A stretch of DNA of 9,828 nt, from the NCBI GenBank assembly GCA_016219075.1, contig JACRCJ010000206.1, positions 1 through 9,828 on the forward strand, written 5' to 3'. Positions within the stretch are counted from its first letter, which is position 1, and every line of letters begins with the position of its first letter. This document shows, piece by piece, positions 1 to 6,547 of the stretch. The translations under genes were made by a program, and so were the position numbers. Origin of the DNA: Deltaproteobacteria bacterium (GTDB lineage Bacteria; Desulfobacterota; GWC2-55-46). A model generated the notes under the pieces. It saw only the letters and a list, made by a program, of their open reading frames with translations. It searched no databases and was not told the DNA's origin.

Positions 1-19
1 GATGACGGGAAGACCATAA
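1..19 (+). CDS. possible last codons of an upstream gene (partial)
   Basis: Reading from base 2 gives a short tail, Met-Thr-Gly-Arg-Pro, followed by TAA at 17-19. This stop would overlap the hprK ATG by one base (TAATG), the kind of junction seen repeatedly in this operon. Reading from base 3 instead gives an immediate TGA at 3-5, so an upstream gene could also end there. Too little is present to identify the product. In related bacteria the position before hprK is often taken by a ribosome hibernation factor or a nitrogen-PTS EIIA, but nothing here shows that. Confidence 0.25.
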
Positions 20-969
20 TGGGAGTGTCTGTACAGGAGCTTTTGGGGGCCAAGCGGCTCGAGGAGTTCGCCCTGGAGGTGGTCGGCGGGTCCGCGGGGC
101 TCGCGAAAGAGCTTGAGACCTCCAGGATCCAGAAACCCGGACTCCTTCTTACCGGGCTCCTTGAGGAGCTTCACTCCGACAGGGCCCAGATATTCGGGGC
201 CGCCGAGATAGGGTATCTGAACAGCCTTGCCGGCGACAGGCTCAAGGCCTCCCTGAGCGTCCTTGAAAAACCGGACCTCCCGGCCATCATACTCACCAGG
301 GGGCTCGGTCCTCCCGATTTCCTCCTTGACCTTTGCAACAGGAGAGGCATACCGCTTTTAAAGACCAAGACCACCTCGTCGGTCTTCATCGAGGGTTTTG
401 TAAAGTACCTTGAGGAGAGGCTCGCGCCCTCCGCGATGCTCCACGGCGTACTTGTGGACGTCCTCGGCGTGGGCATACTGATAATCGGCAAATCCGGCAT
501 AGGTAAAAGCGAGTGCGCCCTTGATCTCGTATCGAAGGGCTACAGGCTCGTATCCGACGATGTGGTAATCGTTAAAAAGATGCCCCCTTCGGTCCTCTTC
601 GGCACATCCACCGACCTGATACGGTACCACATGGAGATAAGAGGCATAGGCATAGTCAACATAAAGGACCTCTTCGGCATAACCGCCATCAGGGGAAAAA
701 AGCAGATGGACATGGTCGTCGAACTCGTCAAATGGGAGTTCGACAGCGAGTACGAGCGGCTCGGGTTCGAGGAGAACACATACGACATCCTCGGCGTGCC
801 TCTCCCGTACCTCAAGATCCCGGTCAGCCCCGGCAGGAGCGTGGCCCCGATAGTGGAGGTGGCGGCCAGGAACCAGATACTTAAGATAATGGGGCACCAC
901 TCGGCTAAAAACCTCGAAGCCGAGCTTCAGAAGTCCATGAACGAGACCGGCATAGAGACAGGGGATTAG
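19..969 (+). CDS. hprK: HPr kinase/phosphorylase HprK
   Basis: This bifunctional cytoplasmic enzyme phosphorylates and dephosphorylates the regulatory serine of HPr, coupling PTS activity to energy and carbon state. The 316-aa length is normal. The N-terminal domain covers roughly residues 1-130. The kinase core has the conserved HGVLVD at 142-147, a Walker A loop GKSGIGKS at 157-164, the Asp pair at 180-181, the family signature EIRGIGIVNI at 206-215, and the C-terminal PVSPGRS at 268-274 followed by an EVAARN stretch. The start at ATG 19 gives the usual family N-terminus (MGVSVQELL), with a weak GGGAAG at 7-12 as ribosome binding site. The frame stays open to the window edge, so an earlier start cannot be fully excluded. 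Its likely substrate, an HPr with the KSIMG serine motif, is encoded in the same operon. The gene is first in the visible part of the operon and rapZ follows after 51 bases. Confidence 0.97.
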   Translation: MGVSVQELLGAKRLEEFALEVVGGSAGLAKELETSRIQKPGLLLTGLLEELHSDRAQIFGAAEIGYLNSLAGDRLKASLSVLEKPDLPAIILTRGLGPPDFLLDLCNRRGIPLLKTKTTSSVFIEGFVKYLEERLAPSAMLHGVLVDVLGVGILIIGKSGIGKSECALDLVSKGYRLVSDDVVIVKKMPPSVLFGTSTDLIRYHMEIRGIGIVNIKDLFGITAIRGKKQMDMVVELVKWEFDSEYERLGFEENTYDILGVPLPYLKIPVSPGRSVAPIVEVAARNQILKIMGHHSAKNLEAELQKSMNETGIETGD

Positions 970-970
970 C

Positions 971-991
971 GCGCCGGAAGTCCGCCGGCGC
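971..991 (+). other. GC-rich hairpin between hprK and rapZ
   Basis: Just after the hprK stop, GCGCCGG (971-977) pairs perfectly with CCGGCGC (985-991) around a 7-base loop. There is no following T run, so it does not look like an intrinsic terminator. It could affect mRNA processing or stability between the two genes, or be incidental in GC-rich DNA. Confidence 0.4.
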
Positions 992-1020
992 AGCCTGCAA
1001 ACACGGTCGAAGGTAAAGAG

Positions 1021-1884
1021 TTGAAGGAAATCCGGCTAGTCGTTCTAAGCGGCCCTTCCGGGTCCGGGAAAAGCACGGCCATAAAGGCGCTCGAGGACCT
1101 GGGCTTTTTCTGCGTTGACAACATGCCCGTGACGCTGTTGCCCAAGTTCATGGAGCTGCTGGCCCGTAACGGCGAGATCTCCAGGGTAGCCGCCGTAGTG
1201 GATGTGAGGGAGAGGGAGTTTTTAAAGGCGTTCGGCTCGGTCTTCAACGAGCTCAAGGACGCCGGCTGCGGCGTGGAGCTAATATATCTCGATACCTCGG
1301 ACGACTCTCTTGTCAGAAGGTTCAGCGAGACAAGGAGGCGTCACCCCCTGGCCGACTCCGACAGCCCGCTTGAGGGCATACTCAGGGAGAGGGAGCTTTT
1401 AAAGGACGTAAAGGCGCACGCCGACAGGGTGGTGGACACGACCAACTTCAATGTCCACCAGCTGAGGGAAGTGATCAAGGAGCTCTTCTCCGGGCCGGTC
1501 TCGCGCGAGAAGATGACCGTAAGCCTCATCTCCTTCGGCTACAGGTACGGGATACCGACGGACGCGGACCTTGTGATGGACATCAGGTTTCTTCCCAACC
1601 CGTTCTTCGTCAACGCCCTCAAGGGCCTTGACGGCACCGACGAGCGCGTAAGGGAGTATGTGCTCGGCAGGGAAGAGACCGGGGAGTTCCTGAGGAGGTT
1701 CGGGGACCTTATAGATTACCTGATCCCCCTTTACTGGAAGGAAGGCAAGTCGTACCTGACCATAGCCGTCGGGTGCACCGGAGGCAAGCACAGGTCGGTC
1801 GTGGTTGTCGAGGAGCTTGCCTCGAAGATCGATTCCGACATGGTCGTGCCTCGCAAAAGACACCGCGACATCTTCAAGACTTGA
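1021..1884 (+). CDS. rapZ: RNase adapter protein / nucleotide-binding RapZ (YvcJ family)
   Basis: RapZ proteins bind ATP or GTP. In E. coli RapZ binds small RNAs and presents GlmZ to RNase E, controlling glucosamine-6-phosphate synthesis; in Gram-positives YvcJ has a less defined role. The 287-aa protein has the Walker A motif GPSGSGKS at 11-18, the conserved CVDN at 31-34, DIRFLPNP at 187-194, and the C-terminal family signature GCTGGKHRS at 251-259, followed by a basic tail (PRKRHR). The start is TTG at 1021, chosen because it places the beta strand and P-loop at the usual distance and has AAGG at 1010-1013 seven bases upstream; no ATG or GTG suits. The pairing with hprK and PTS genes is common in proteobacteria and suggests a link between PTS state and cell-envelope amino-sugar supply. 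That link, and whether any GlmZ-like RNA exists here, cannot be seen in the window. Confidence 0.96.
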   Translation: MKEIRLVVLSGPSGSGKSTAIKALEDLGFFCVDNMPVTLLPKFMELLARNGEISRVAAVVDVREREFLKAFGSVFNELKDAGCGVELIYLDTSDDSLVRRFSETRRRHPLADSDSPLEGILRERELLKDVKAHADRVVDTTNFNVHQLREVIKELFSGPVSREKMTVSLISFGYRYGIPTDADLVMDIRFLPNPFFVNALKGLDGTDERVREYVLGREETGEFLRRFGDLIDYLIPLYWKEGKSYLTIAVGCTGGKHRSVVVVEELASKIDSDMVVPRKRHRDIFKT

Positions 1885-1906
1885 AAAATAAAGCCGGAGA
1901 GTGATG

Positions 1907-2311
1907 ATGGTAGGAGCCATAGTCATAACGCACGGGAGCCTTGCCGCCAGCCTTATGGAGGTCGCCGAATCGATTACCGGCAAGATAGAGAAGGTCAAGA
2001 CCGTATCGGTCACGGGATCGGACACCACGGAGTCGATAAGGAGCGCCCTTTCGGGCTCGATAAAGGACGTGAACTCGGGCAGCGGCGTTATTATCTTCAC
2101 CGACATGTTCGGCGGCACGCCGACCAATGTGGCATTGTCGCTCCTTGAGGACGGCAAGGTCGATGTGATAACGGGCGTGAACCTGCCGATGCTCATAAAG
2201 TTCATAGGCAACAGGACGGAGAAAAGCCTCTCCGAGGTGGCGCTTCTGTTGAAGGACTACGGACAGAAGAGCATAGTGCTGGCCGGCGACATGCTTAAGG
2301 ACAAGAAGTAG
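1907..2311 (+). CDS. PTS mannose-family EIIA component
   Basis: This cytoplasmic phosphocarrier accepts phosphate from HPr and passes it to EIIB. It is 134 aa from ATG 1907. The phosphorylated histidine is His9 in the N-terminal strand (VGAIVITHG), and the family motif TDMFGGTPTN lies at 65-74, followed by GVNLPML at 90-96. GTG 1901 and ATG 1904 lie in the same frame, but GGAG at 1896-1899 is seven bases from ATG 1907, and this start matches the usual family N-terminus. Unlike E. coli ManX, where EIIA and EIIB are fused, this is a stand-alone EIIA domain. It starts 22 bases after rapZ. Stand-alone EIIAs of this type sometimes act only as regulators, but here EIIB, EIIC and EIID follow, so a transport role is plausible. 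Confidence 0.95.
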   Translation: MVGAIVITHGSLAASLMEVAESITGKIEKVKTVSVTGSDTTESIRSALSGSIKDVNSGSGVIIFTDMFGGTPTNVALSLLEDGKVDVITGVNLPMLIKFIGNRTEKSLSEVALLLKDYGQKSIVLAGDMLKDKK

Positions 2312-2312
2312 A

Positions 2313-2358
2313 CCGGCCCCGCCGGCGGGCCTGCGGAGGTCCGGAGGCGGACGCCTCT
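2313..2358 (+). other. hairpin-forming segment in the EIIA-EIIB gap
   Basis: The 104-base gap between EIIA and EIIB is the largest in an otherwise packed operon. It contains a GC-rich inverted repeat (GGCCC/GGGCC, around 2315-2331) and a perfect GAGGC-GGAC-GCCTC hairpin (2344-2357). Neither is followed by a T run, so this is not a typical terminator. It could be a processing or stabilising site that sets different levels for the upstream and downstream genes. The function is inferred only. Confidence 0.35.
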
Positions 2359-2415
2359 TGACCCGCGCGTCATCAGGGCCCAGGCAGACTAAACGCTTTC
2401 GGAAAATGATACCTT

Positions 2416-2892
2416 ATGCTTACTTTAGTCAGAGTAGATGATCGTCTTCTTCACGGCCAGATAATCTGCGCCTGGGTCCCCTTCGTAAAGGCGGACTCGC
2501 TTGTCGTGGCTTCGGACGAGGCCGCCGGCGACAGTCTCATAAGCGATATAATAGAGTCGTGCGGCTGCAAGAGCCTCAGCGTCAACGTGGAGAATATCGA
2601 TGACGCGGTAAAGTGCGTCAAACGGTCCGACAAGGAGCGGGTAATACTTATAGTCGGGAACCTTGCCGACGCCATGAGGGTCTACGAGCAAGGTCTCAGG
2701 TTCACCACGCTCAACCTCGGCAACATCCACCATGAGGATAGCGGAAGGAAGATTACGCCTTCCGTGATAGTGAACCGCGAGGACGAGGAGATAATCGGGA
2801 AGTTCAGGTCGCTCGGGGTCTCGATAGAGATCCGTGACGTGCCGGCCAGCTCCGCTTCTCCTTACCCGGAGTCTTCAGGGAGGCCATGCTGA
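2416..2892 (+). CDS. PTS mannose-family EIIB component
   Basis: This cytoplasmic phosphotransfer subunit takes phosphate from EIIA-His and phosphorylates the sugar arriving through EIIC/EIID. The 158-aa length is typical. The N-terminal hallmark VRVDDRLLHGQ places the active histidine at His13; family members normally read RxDDRLxHGQ. The rest follows the family pattern, including a VASDEAA segment near residue 31 and LNLGNIHH near residues 100-106. The ATG at 2416 gives the canonical N-terminus, but its ribosome binding site is poor, with only a GGA about 12 bases upstream. The C-terminal end is Pro/Ser-rich and overlaps the start of EIIC by seven bases. The sugar specificity cannot be read from the sequence. 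Confidence 0.95.
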   Translation: MLTLVRVDDRLLHGQIICAWVPFVKADSLVVASDEAAGDSLISDIIESCGCKSLSVNVENIDDAVKCVKRSDKERVILIVGNLADAMRVYEQGLRFTTLNLGNIHHEDSGRKITPSVIVNREDEEIIGKFRSLGVSIEIRDVPASSASPYPESSGRPC

Positions 2893-3581
2893 GCGGGATA
2901 GTCTCAAGTTCCCTGATCGTCGCCGCCGTCGGCGGGGTGATCTCCCTGGACAGGACAGCCGCCTTCCAGACGATGGTCTCAAGGCCGCTGGTAACGGCCC
3001 CCGTGATCGGGTATTTTCTCGGGAACGCTGAGGCCGCCCTTATAGTCGGGGCCGTACTTGAGCTTCTTCTGATAGGCGACCTGCCGGTAGGCAGGTACAT
3101 ACCGGTGCATGAGACCGGGCTCTCCGTGCTCGTCACGGCCGCCGCGCTCAACGCTACCCCGGCCTCCTTTCCGGTCGAAGGCGTACTGCCGACGGTCCTT
3201 CTCGTAATGATCCCTGTATCGGTCTTTTACCAGAAGGCCGACACGATAGTGAGGAGGATCAACATAAGGTTTTTCGATAACGCCAGGACCATGCTGGATA
3301 ACGGCGAGGAGGCGTGCCTGATGGGGGAGAACCTCAAGGGGGCGGCGCTCTTTTGCTTAACCGGTTTCGTCACCATCTTCGTTACCGCCCTGCCGGTAAT
3401 GGCGAGTGCCCGGTACTTGCGCCCGATGGTAGAGCAGTCGGCCGTTTACCCGGCCTTCGCCGCCTGCCTGGTCCTGGGGGTCGCGGCCGGAGTAAACGCG
3501 GTCTATGCCGAGAGGACGCTTCTGATATTCACGGCGGCCGGGATAGTGGCGGCTGCGGTGTGGATGGTTGGGGGGCTATGA
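2886..3581 (+). CDS. PTS mannose-family EIIC permease
   Basis: This is an inner-membrane subunit that forms the translocation unit with EIID. The 231 aa are strongly hydrophobic, with likely membrane segments near residues 4-20, 35-62, 76-92, 99-115, 151-174, 186-207 and 210-229. The N-terminal LDRTAAFQTMVSRPLV stretch (21-36) followed by LG at 45-46 is typical of the family. The LELLLIGDLPVG region (58-69), with its conserved glutamate, corresponds to the substrate-binding region of E. coli ManY. The protein is somewhat shorter than ManY (266 aa). The ATG at 2886 overlaps the EIIB stop in ATGCTGA, and AGGGAGG lies immediately upstream (2877-2883), suggesting translational coupling. The gene ends in an ATGA overlap with EIID. 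Confidence 0.94.
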   Translation: MLSGIVSSSLIVAAVGGVISLDRTAAFQTMVSRPLVTAPVIGYFLGNAEAALIVGAVLELLLIGDLPVGRYIPVHETGLSVLVTAAALNATPASFPVEGVLPTVLLVMIPVSVFYQKADTIVRRINIRFFDNARTMLDNGEEACLMGENLKGAALFCLTGFVTIFVTALPVMASARYLRPMVEQSAVYPAFAACLVLGVAAGVNAVYAERTLLIFTAAGIVAAAVWMVGGL

Positions 3582-4345
3582 TCTCAAGGGGCGCTTTACT
3601 CAAGGTCTTTTTAGGTTCCTTTTTCATCCAGTCCTCGTGGAGCTTTGAAAAGATGCAGGGCCTCGGGTTCGCATCGGCTATCGCCCCGGCCTTGAAGGAG
3701 ATCTTCAAAGACAAAAAGGCGAGGATCGAGGCCTATAAGAGGCACCTCGATTTCTATAACGCCCATCCGTACATGGCGTCCCCGGTATTGGGGGCCTCCA
3801 TAAACCTTGAGGAGAAGGCCGGGGAGGCCGGACCCGGCGCTTCAGCGGCCCCGAAGTTCAAGAGTATGATAATGGGCCCTTACGGAGCGATAGGCGACTC
3901 TTTTTTCTGGGGCTCCGTAAGGCCGATGGCTTCCGTGATCGGCGTGCTCATCACGCTCCTCTGGGGCTGGAAGGGGCCGCTTGCGTTCCTTCTTCTCTAT
4001 AACTGTTTTCATTTGTGGATGAGGTTTTACGGTCTCAAGGCGGGGGTCAGGGACGGCAAGGACGTCGTCGGATACATAATGTCTCTTGACCTGCCGGAGT
4101 GGGGGGTGAGGTTCAAGTACCTCACCGCCGCAGTCCTGGGGGTCGTCTCTGTCGTTGTTCTCTGGTCGCTTTTCGGGGCGGCGGGGGCGCCCGTAAAAAA
4201 GTGGGTCTGGCTCGGGGCCGGGTTTCCGGCAGTAATGGCGTCAGTAATAGCGCTCAGCCTGCTTTTTAAAAGGGGGCTGTCGATCTCGAAGCTCGTATAC
4301 ATCGTGACGCTGCCGTTAATATTGTACGGACTTCTACTGGGGTAA
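3578..4345 (+). CDS. PTS mannose-family EIID component
   Basis: This is the second membrane subunit of the mannose-type permease. It is read from ATG 3578, which overlaps the EIIC stop as ATGA and gives 255 aa. The reading frame extends further upstream, but that part is an out-of-frame reading of EIIC. Family motifs are SWSFEKMQGLGF at 20-31, FYNAHPYMASPVLGASINLEE at 59-79 (usually F-F-N-T-H-P-Y) and GPYGAIGDSFFWGSVRP at 100-116. The N-terminal half is amphipathic and cytoplasmic in known structures. Hydrophobic segments near 117-147, 181-200, 210-229 and 238-254 would sit in the membrane. It is slightly shorter than E. coli ManZ (about 283 aa). The stop is followed six bases later by the ptsH ATG. 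Confidence 0.94.
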   Translation: MISRGALLKVFLGSFFIQSSWSFEKMQGLGFASAIAPALKEIFKDKKARIEAYKRHLDFYNAHPYMASPVLGASINLEEKAGEAGPGASAAPKFKSMIMGPYGAIGDSFFWGSVRPMASVIGVLITLLWGWKGPLAFLLLYNCFHLWMRFYGLKAGVRDGKDVVGYIMSLDLPEWGVRFKYLTAAVLGVVSVVVLWSLFGAAGAPVKKWVWLGAGFPAVMASVIALSLLFKRGLSISKLVYIVTLPLILYGLLLG

Positions 4346-4351
4346 TAAAAC

Positions 4352-4645
4352 ATGGAGACTATCGGACAGATGCAGGGAGCCGTGGAAAAGACCTTCACCA
4401 TCAGGAACAAGCTCGGGCTTCACGCAAGGGCGGCGTCCCTTTTCGTTCAGCTCGCCAACAAGTTCTCTTCCGACATACTCGTTCAAAAGAACGACCAGGA
4501 AGTCAACGGCAAGAGCATAATGGGCATCCTGATACTCGCCGCCGCCCAGGGGACAAGGATTACGGTAAGGGTGAGCGGGGACGACGCTGACAGGGCCATT
4601 GACGCGCTCGGAGAACTTATCGACGCCGGATTCGGTGAGGACTGA
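4352..4645 (+). CDS. ptsH: Phosphocarrier protein HPr
   Basis: This small cytoplasmic phosphocarrier passes phosphate from enzyme I to EIIA. From ATG 4352 it is 97 aa. The active-site motif NKLGLHARAA places the phosphorylated histidine at His24. The regulatory serine motif NGKSIMG places Ser55, the equivalent of Ser46 in Bacillus HPr and the target of HprK. The motif reads HARAA rather than the commoner HARPA, a variant I recall from other delta-type proteobacteria. The protein has roughly ten extra N-terminal residues compared with standard HPr. An in-frame GTG at 4382 would give a conventional length (H14, S45), but its AGGGAG is only two bases away, whereas ATG 4352 has GGGG about nine bases upstream. 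The TGA overlaps the ptsI ATG by one base. Confidence 0.96.
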   Translation: METIGQMQGAVEKTFTIRNKLGLHARAASLFVQLANKFSSDILVQKNDQEVNGKSIMGILILAAAQGTRITVRVSGDDADRAIDALGELIDAGFGED

Positions 4646-6417
4646 TGACTGACGTGAAGAAACAGGTCGTCTTGATGAAGGGCATAGGCGTATCCTCCGG
4701 GATCGTCATCGGACAGGCTTACCTTGTTGAGAGGGGCGCCGTGGAGCCGTCCCAGTACTGCTACCTTGACAGCCGCGAGGCCGACAGCGAGATCGAGAGG
4801 TTCAAAAACGCCCTCAAGGAGAGCAGGGACCAGCTTACCCGCATCAAGAAGAAGATGGAGGAAGACCGCAGGGGCAAGGAGCATATCCGTATCATCGACG
4901 CGCACCTGATGATACTCAAGGACAACATGCTCATCAACGACACCGTCAAGGTCATCAAGGAAGAGAAGGTCAACGCCGAGTGGGCGCTGAAGACCGTCCT
5001 TAAAGACCTCATGGAGTACTTCAACAGGATGGACGACGAGTACCTGAAAGAGCGCTCCACCGACATCGAGCATATCGTCAACAGGGTCCTCATAAACCTC
5101 ATGGGCAGAAAGCACGAGTCGATGGCCGACATCAAGACCCCTGCCATCATAATAGCGCATGACCTCGCCCCCTCGGACACGGCCCAGATGGTAAAGGGCA
5201 TGGTGCTGAGCTTCCTGACGGACGCGGGGGGGAGGACCTCGCACACCGCCATCATGGCGCGCTCTCTTGAGATACCCGCCGTAGTGGGCCTTGAGTCCGT
5301 CACCAGGAAGGCCGAGAACGGGGACACGATAATAGTGGACGGCACCACCGGCACCGTCATCATAAACCCGTCCGATAGCGTGGTGGATGTATACAGGAGA
5401 AGAAAAGAGAGGTACGAGAACTACGGGAAAGCGCTATTCCACTACAAGGACCTGCCGTGCGAGACCAAGGACGGCAGGAGGATAAGGCTTGTGGGGAACA
5501 TGGAGATAGTCGAGGAGATAGACGCCCTCGTTGAGCACGGGGCCGAGGGGATCGGCCTTTACCGCACCGAGTTCCTGTACCTTAACAGAAAGGACCTCCC
5601 GACTGAAGACGAGCATGTCCGGGCCTACAAGCAGGTCATAAAGAGGATGGCCCCGCACCCGGTCGTCATACGCACCCTGGACATCGGAGCTGATAAGGAC
5701 ATAGCCGGGGCCGAGCAGGCCAAGGAGATAAACCCGGCGATGGGATTACGGGCGATACGGTTCTGCCTTAAGAACACGGACATATTCAAGGTACAGCTCC
5801 GGGGCATACTGCGGGCGAGCGCCAACGGAAAGATAAAGATAATGTTCCCGATGATCTCCGGCATAGAGGAGCTCCGACGGGCCAAGGCCCTACTTGAAGA
5901 GGCGAAAGAGGAGCTTACAGCCGAAGGCAAGTCTTTTGACCGGAATATCGAGGTAGGCGCGATGATAGAGGTGCCTTCGGCCGCGATCATCGCGGACCTC
6001 ATCGTAAAGGAAGTGAACTTCGTCTCCATCGGCACCAACGACCTCCTTCAATACTCGCTCGCCATAGACAGGGTCAACGAGCATGTCGCTTACCTCTATG
6101 AGCCGTTCCACCCGGCGGTCTTGAGGATCATAAAGACCGTGGCCGACGCGGGGGCAAAGGCCGGCGTGACGGTCGGGGTCTGCGGCGAGATGGCCGGGGA
6201 GCCGGAGTACGCGCTGATACTCGTCGGGTTCGGGATAGAGCAGCTCTCGATGAACGCGTTCTCCATCCTGAGGGTCAAGAGGCTCATAAGGTCTATAAAT
6301 TACGCAGAGGCGAAAAAGATATGTAAGACCATAGTAGGGCTCCCGACCGCCAAGGAGGTGGAAAACTACATAAACCAGAAACTCCCGGGGCTGTACAGGG
6401 AAGAGTTCTGGGGATAG
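4645..6417 (+). CDS. ptsI: PTS enzyme I (phosphoenolpyruvate-protein phosphotransferase)
   Basis: This cytoplasmic enzyme autophosphorylates with PEP and phosphorylates HPr at the active histidine. The 590-aa length is normal. The N-terminal HPr-binding and phosphohistidine domains cover roughly residues 11-240, with the swivelling active-site motif GGRTSHTAIMARS and its phosphorylated His200. The C-terminal PEP-binding barrel has YRTEF at 306-310, RTLDIGADK at 343-351, NPAMGLRAIR at 363-372, SIGTNDLLQYSLAIDR at 461-476 and the catalytic Cys513 in GVCGEMAG. All key residues are present, so the protein should be active. There is no GAF domain, so this is the sugar-PTS type rather than the nitrogen-PTS PtsP. 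The start is ATG 4645, coupled to the HPr stop (TGATG), with GAGG at 4637-4640. It is the last gene of the operon. Confidence 0.97.
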   Translation: MTDVKKQVVLMKGIGVSSGIVIGQAYLVERGAVEPSQYCYLDSREADSEIERFKNALKESRDQLTRIKKKMEEDRRGKEHIRIIDAHLMILKDNMLINDTVKVIKEEKVNAEWALKTVLKDLMEYFNRMDDEYLKERSTDIEHIVNRVLINLMGRKHESMADIKTPAIIIAHDLAPSDTAQMVKGMVLSFLTDAGGRTSHTAIMARSLEIPAVVGLESVTRKAENGDTIIVDGTTGTVIINPSDSVVDVYRRRKERYENYGKALFHYKDLPCETKDGRRIRLVGNMEIVEEIDALVEHGAEGIGLYRTEFLYLNRKDLPTEDEHVRAYKQVIKRMAPHPVVIRTLDIGADKDIAGAEQAKEINPAMGLRAIRFCLKNTDIFKVQLRGILRASANGKIKIMFPMISGIEELRRAKALLEEAKEELTAEGKSFDRNIEVGAMIEVPSAAIIADLIVKEVNFVSIGTNDLLQYSLAIDRVNEHVAYLYEPFHPAVLRIIKTVADAGAKAGVTVGVCGEMAGEPEYALILVGFGIEQLSMNAFSILRVKRLIRSINYAEAKKICKTIVGLPTAKEVENYINQKLPGLYREEFWG

Positions 6418-6424
6418 CCAGCCT

Positions 6425-6469
6425 GCCGCGGACCGTTTCGGGCCGCGGCGGCGCCGGAAGAGTTTTTTT
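6425..6469 (+). terminator. probable terminator after ptsI
   Basis: GCCGCGG (6425-6431) pairs with CCGCGGC (6443-6449). An inner CCG/CGG pairing and a TTT loop extend the stem, with one A-G mismatch between the two parts. A run of seven Ts occurs at 6463-6469, but 13 bases after the stem rather than directly next to it, so the geometry is imperfect. The position between the PTS operon and the metK promoter supports a role in ending transcription. Confidence 0.45.
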
Positions 6470-6471
6470 AA

Positions 6472-6507
6472 TTGACAATTTACTTCCAAGGTTAAATAAT
6501 ATATAAT
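6472..6507 (+). promoter_or_regulatory. sigma-70-type promoter of metK
   Basis: In a short AT-rich stretch, a consensus -35 TTGACA (6472-6477) is followed after 17 bases by AATAAT (6495-6500, five of six consensus bases). A perfect TATAAT at 6502-6507 lies 17 bases after a weaker TTTACT (6479-6484), so overlapping promoters are possible. The predicted leader is only about 35-40 nt, leaving no room for a SAM riboswitch. Confidence 0.75.
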
Positions 6508-6530
6508 TCTTTACCCCTATAAAGACGAAA

Positions 6531-6536
6531 AGGAGG
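6531..6536 (+). promoter_or_regulatory. ribosome binding site of metK
   Basis: A full AGGAGG lies 11 bases upstream of the ATG at 6548. The spacing is a little long but the match is the best in the window and supports this start. Confidence 0.7.
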
Positions 6537-6547
6537 GCTACAAATTA

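Noticed and set aside
358..900. Long minus-strand open frame inside hprK, and similar ones inside ptsI, metK and ahcY
   Set aside because: They are antisense shadows of well-supported genes in GC-rich sequence, with no family features.
2358..2392. Possible promoter in the EIIA-EIIB gap starting with TTGACC
   Set aside because: No acceptable -10 element lies 16-18 bases downstream; the nearest candidate is about 23 bases away.
3314..3577. Longer EIID reading frame beginning inside EIIC
   Set aside because: This part is EIIC read out of frame. EIID homology begins at ATG 3578, which overlaps the EIIC stop.
6501..6547. SAM riboswitch before metK
   Set aside because: The promoter leaves only about 35-40 nt of leader, too short for the large SAM aptamers, and no aptamer motif is visible.
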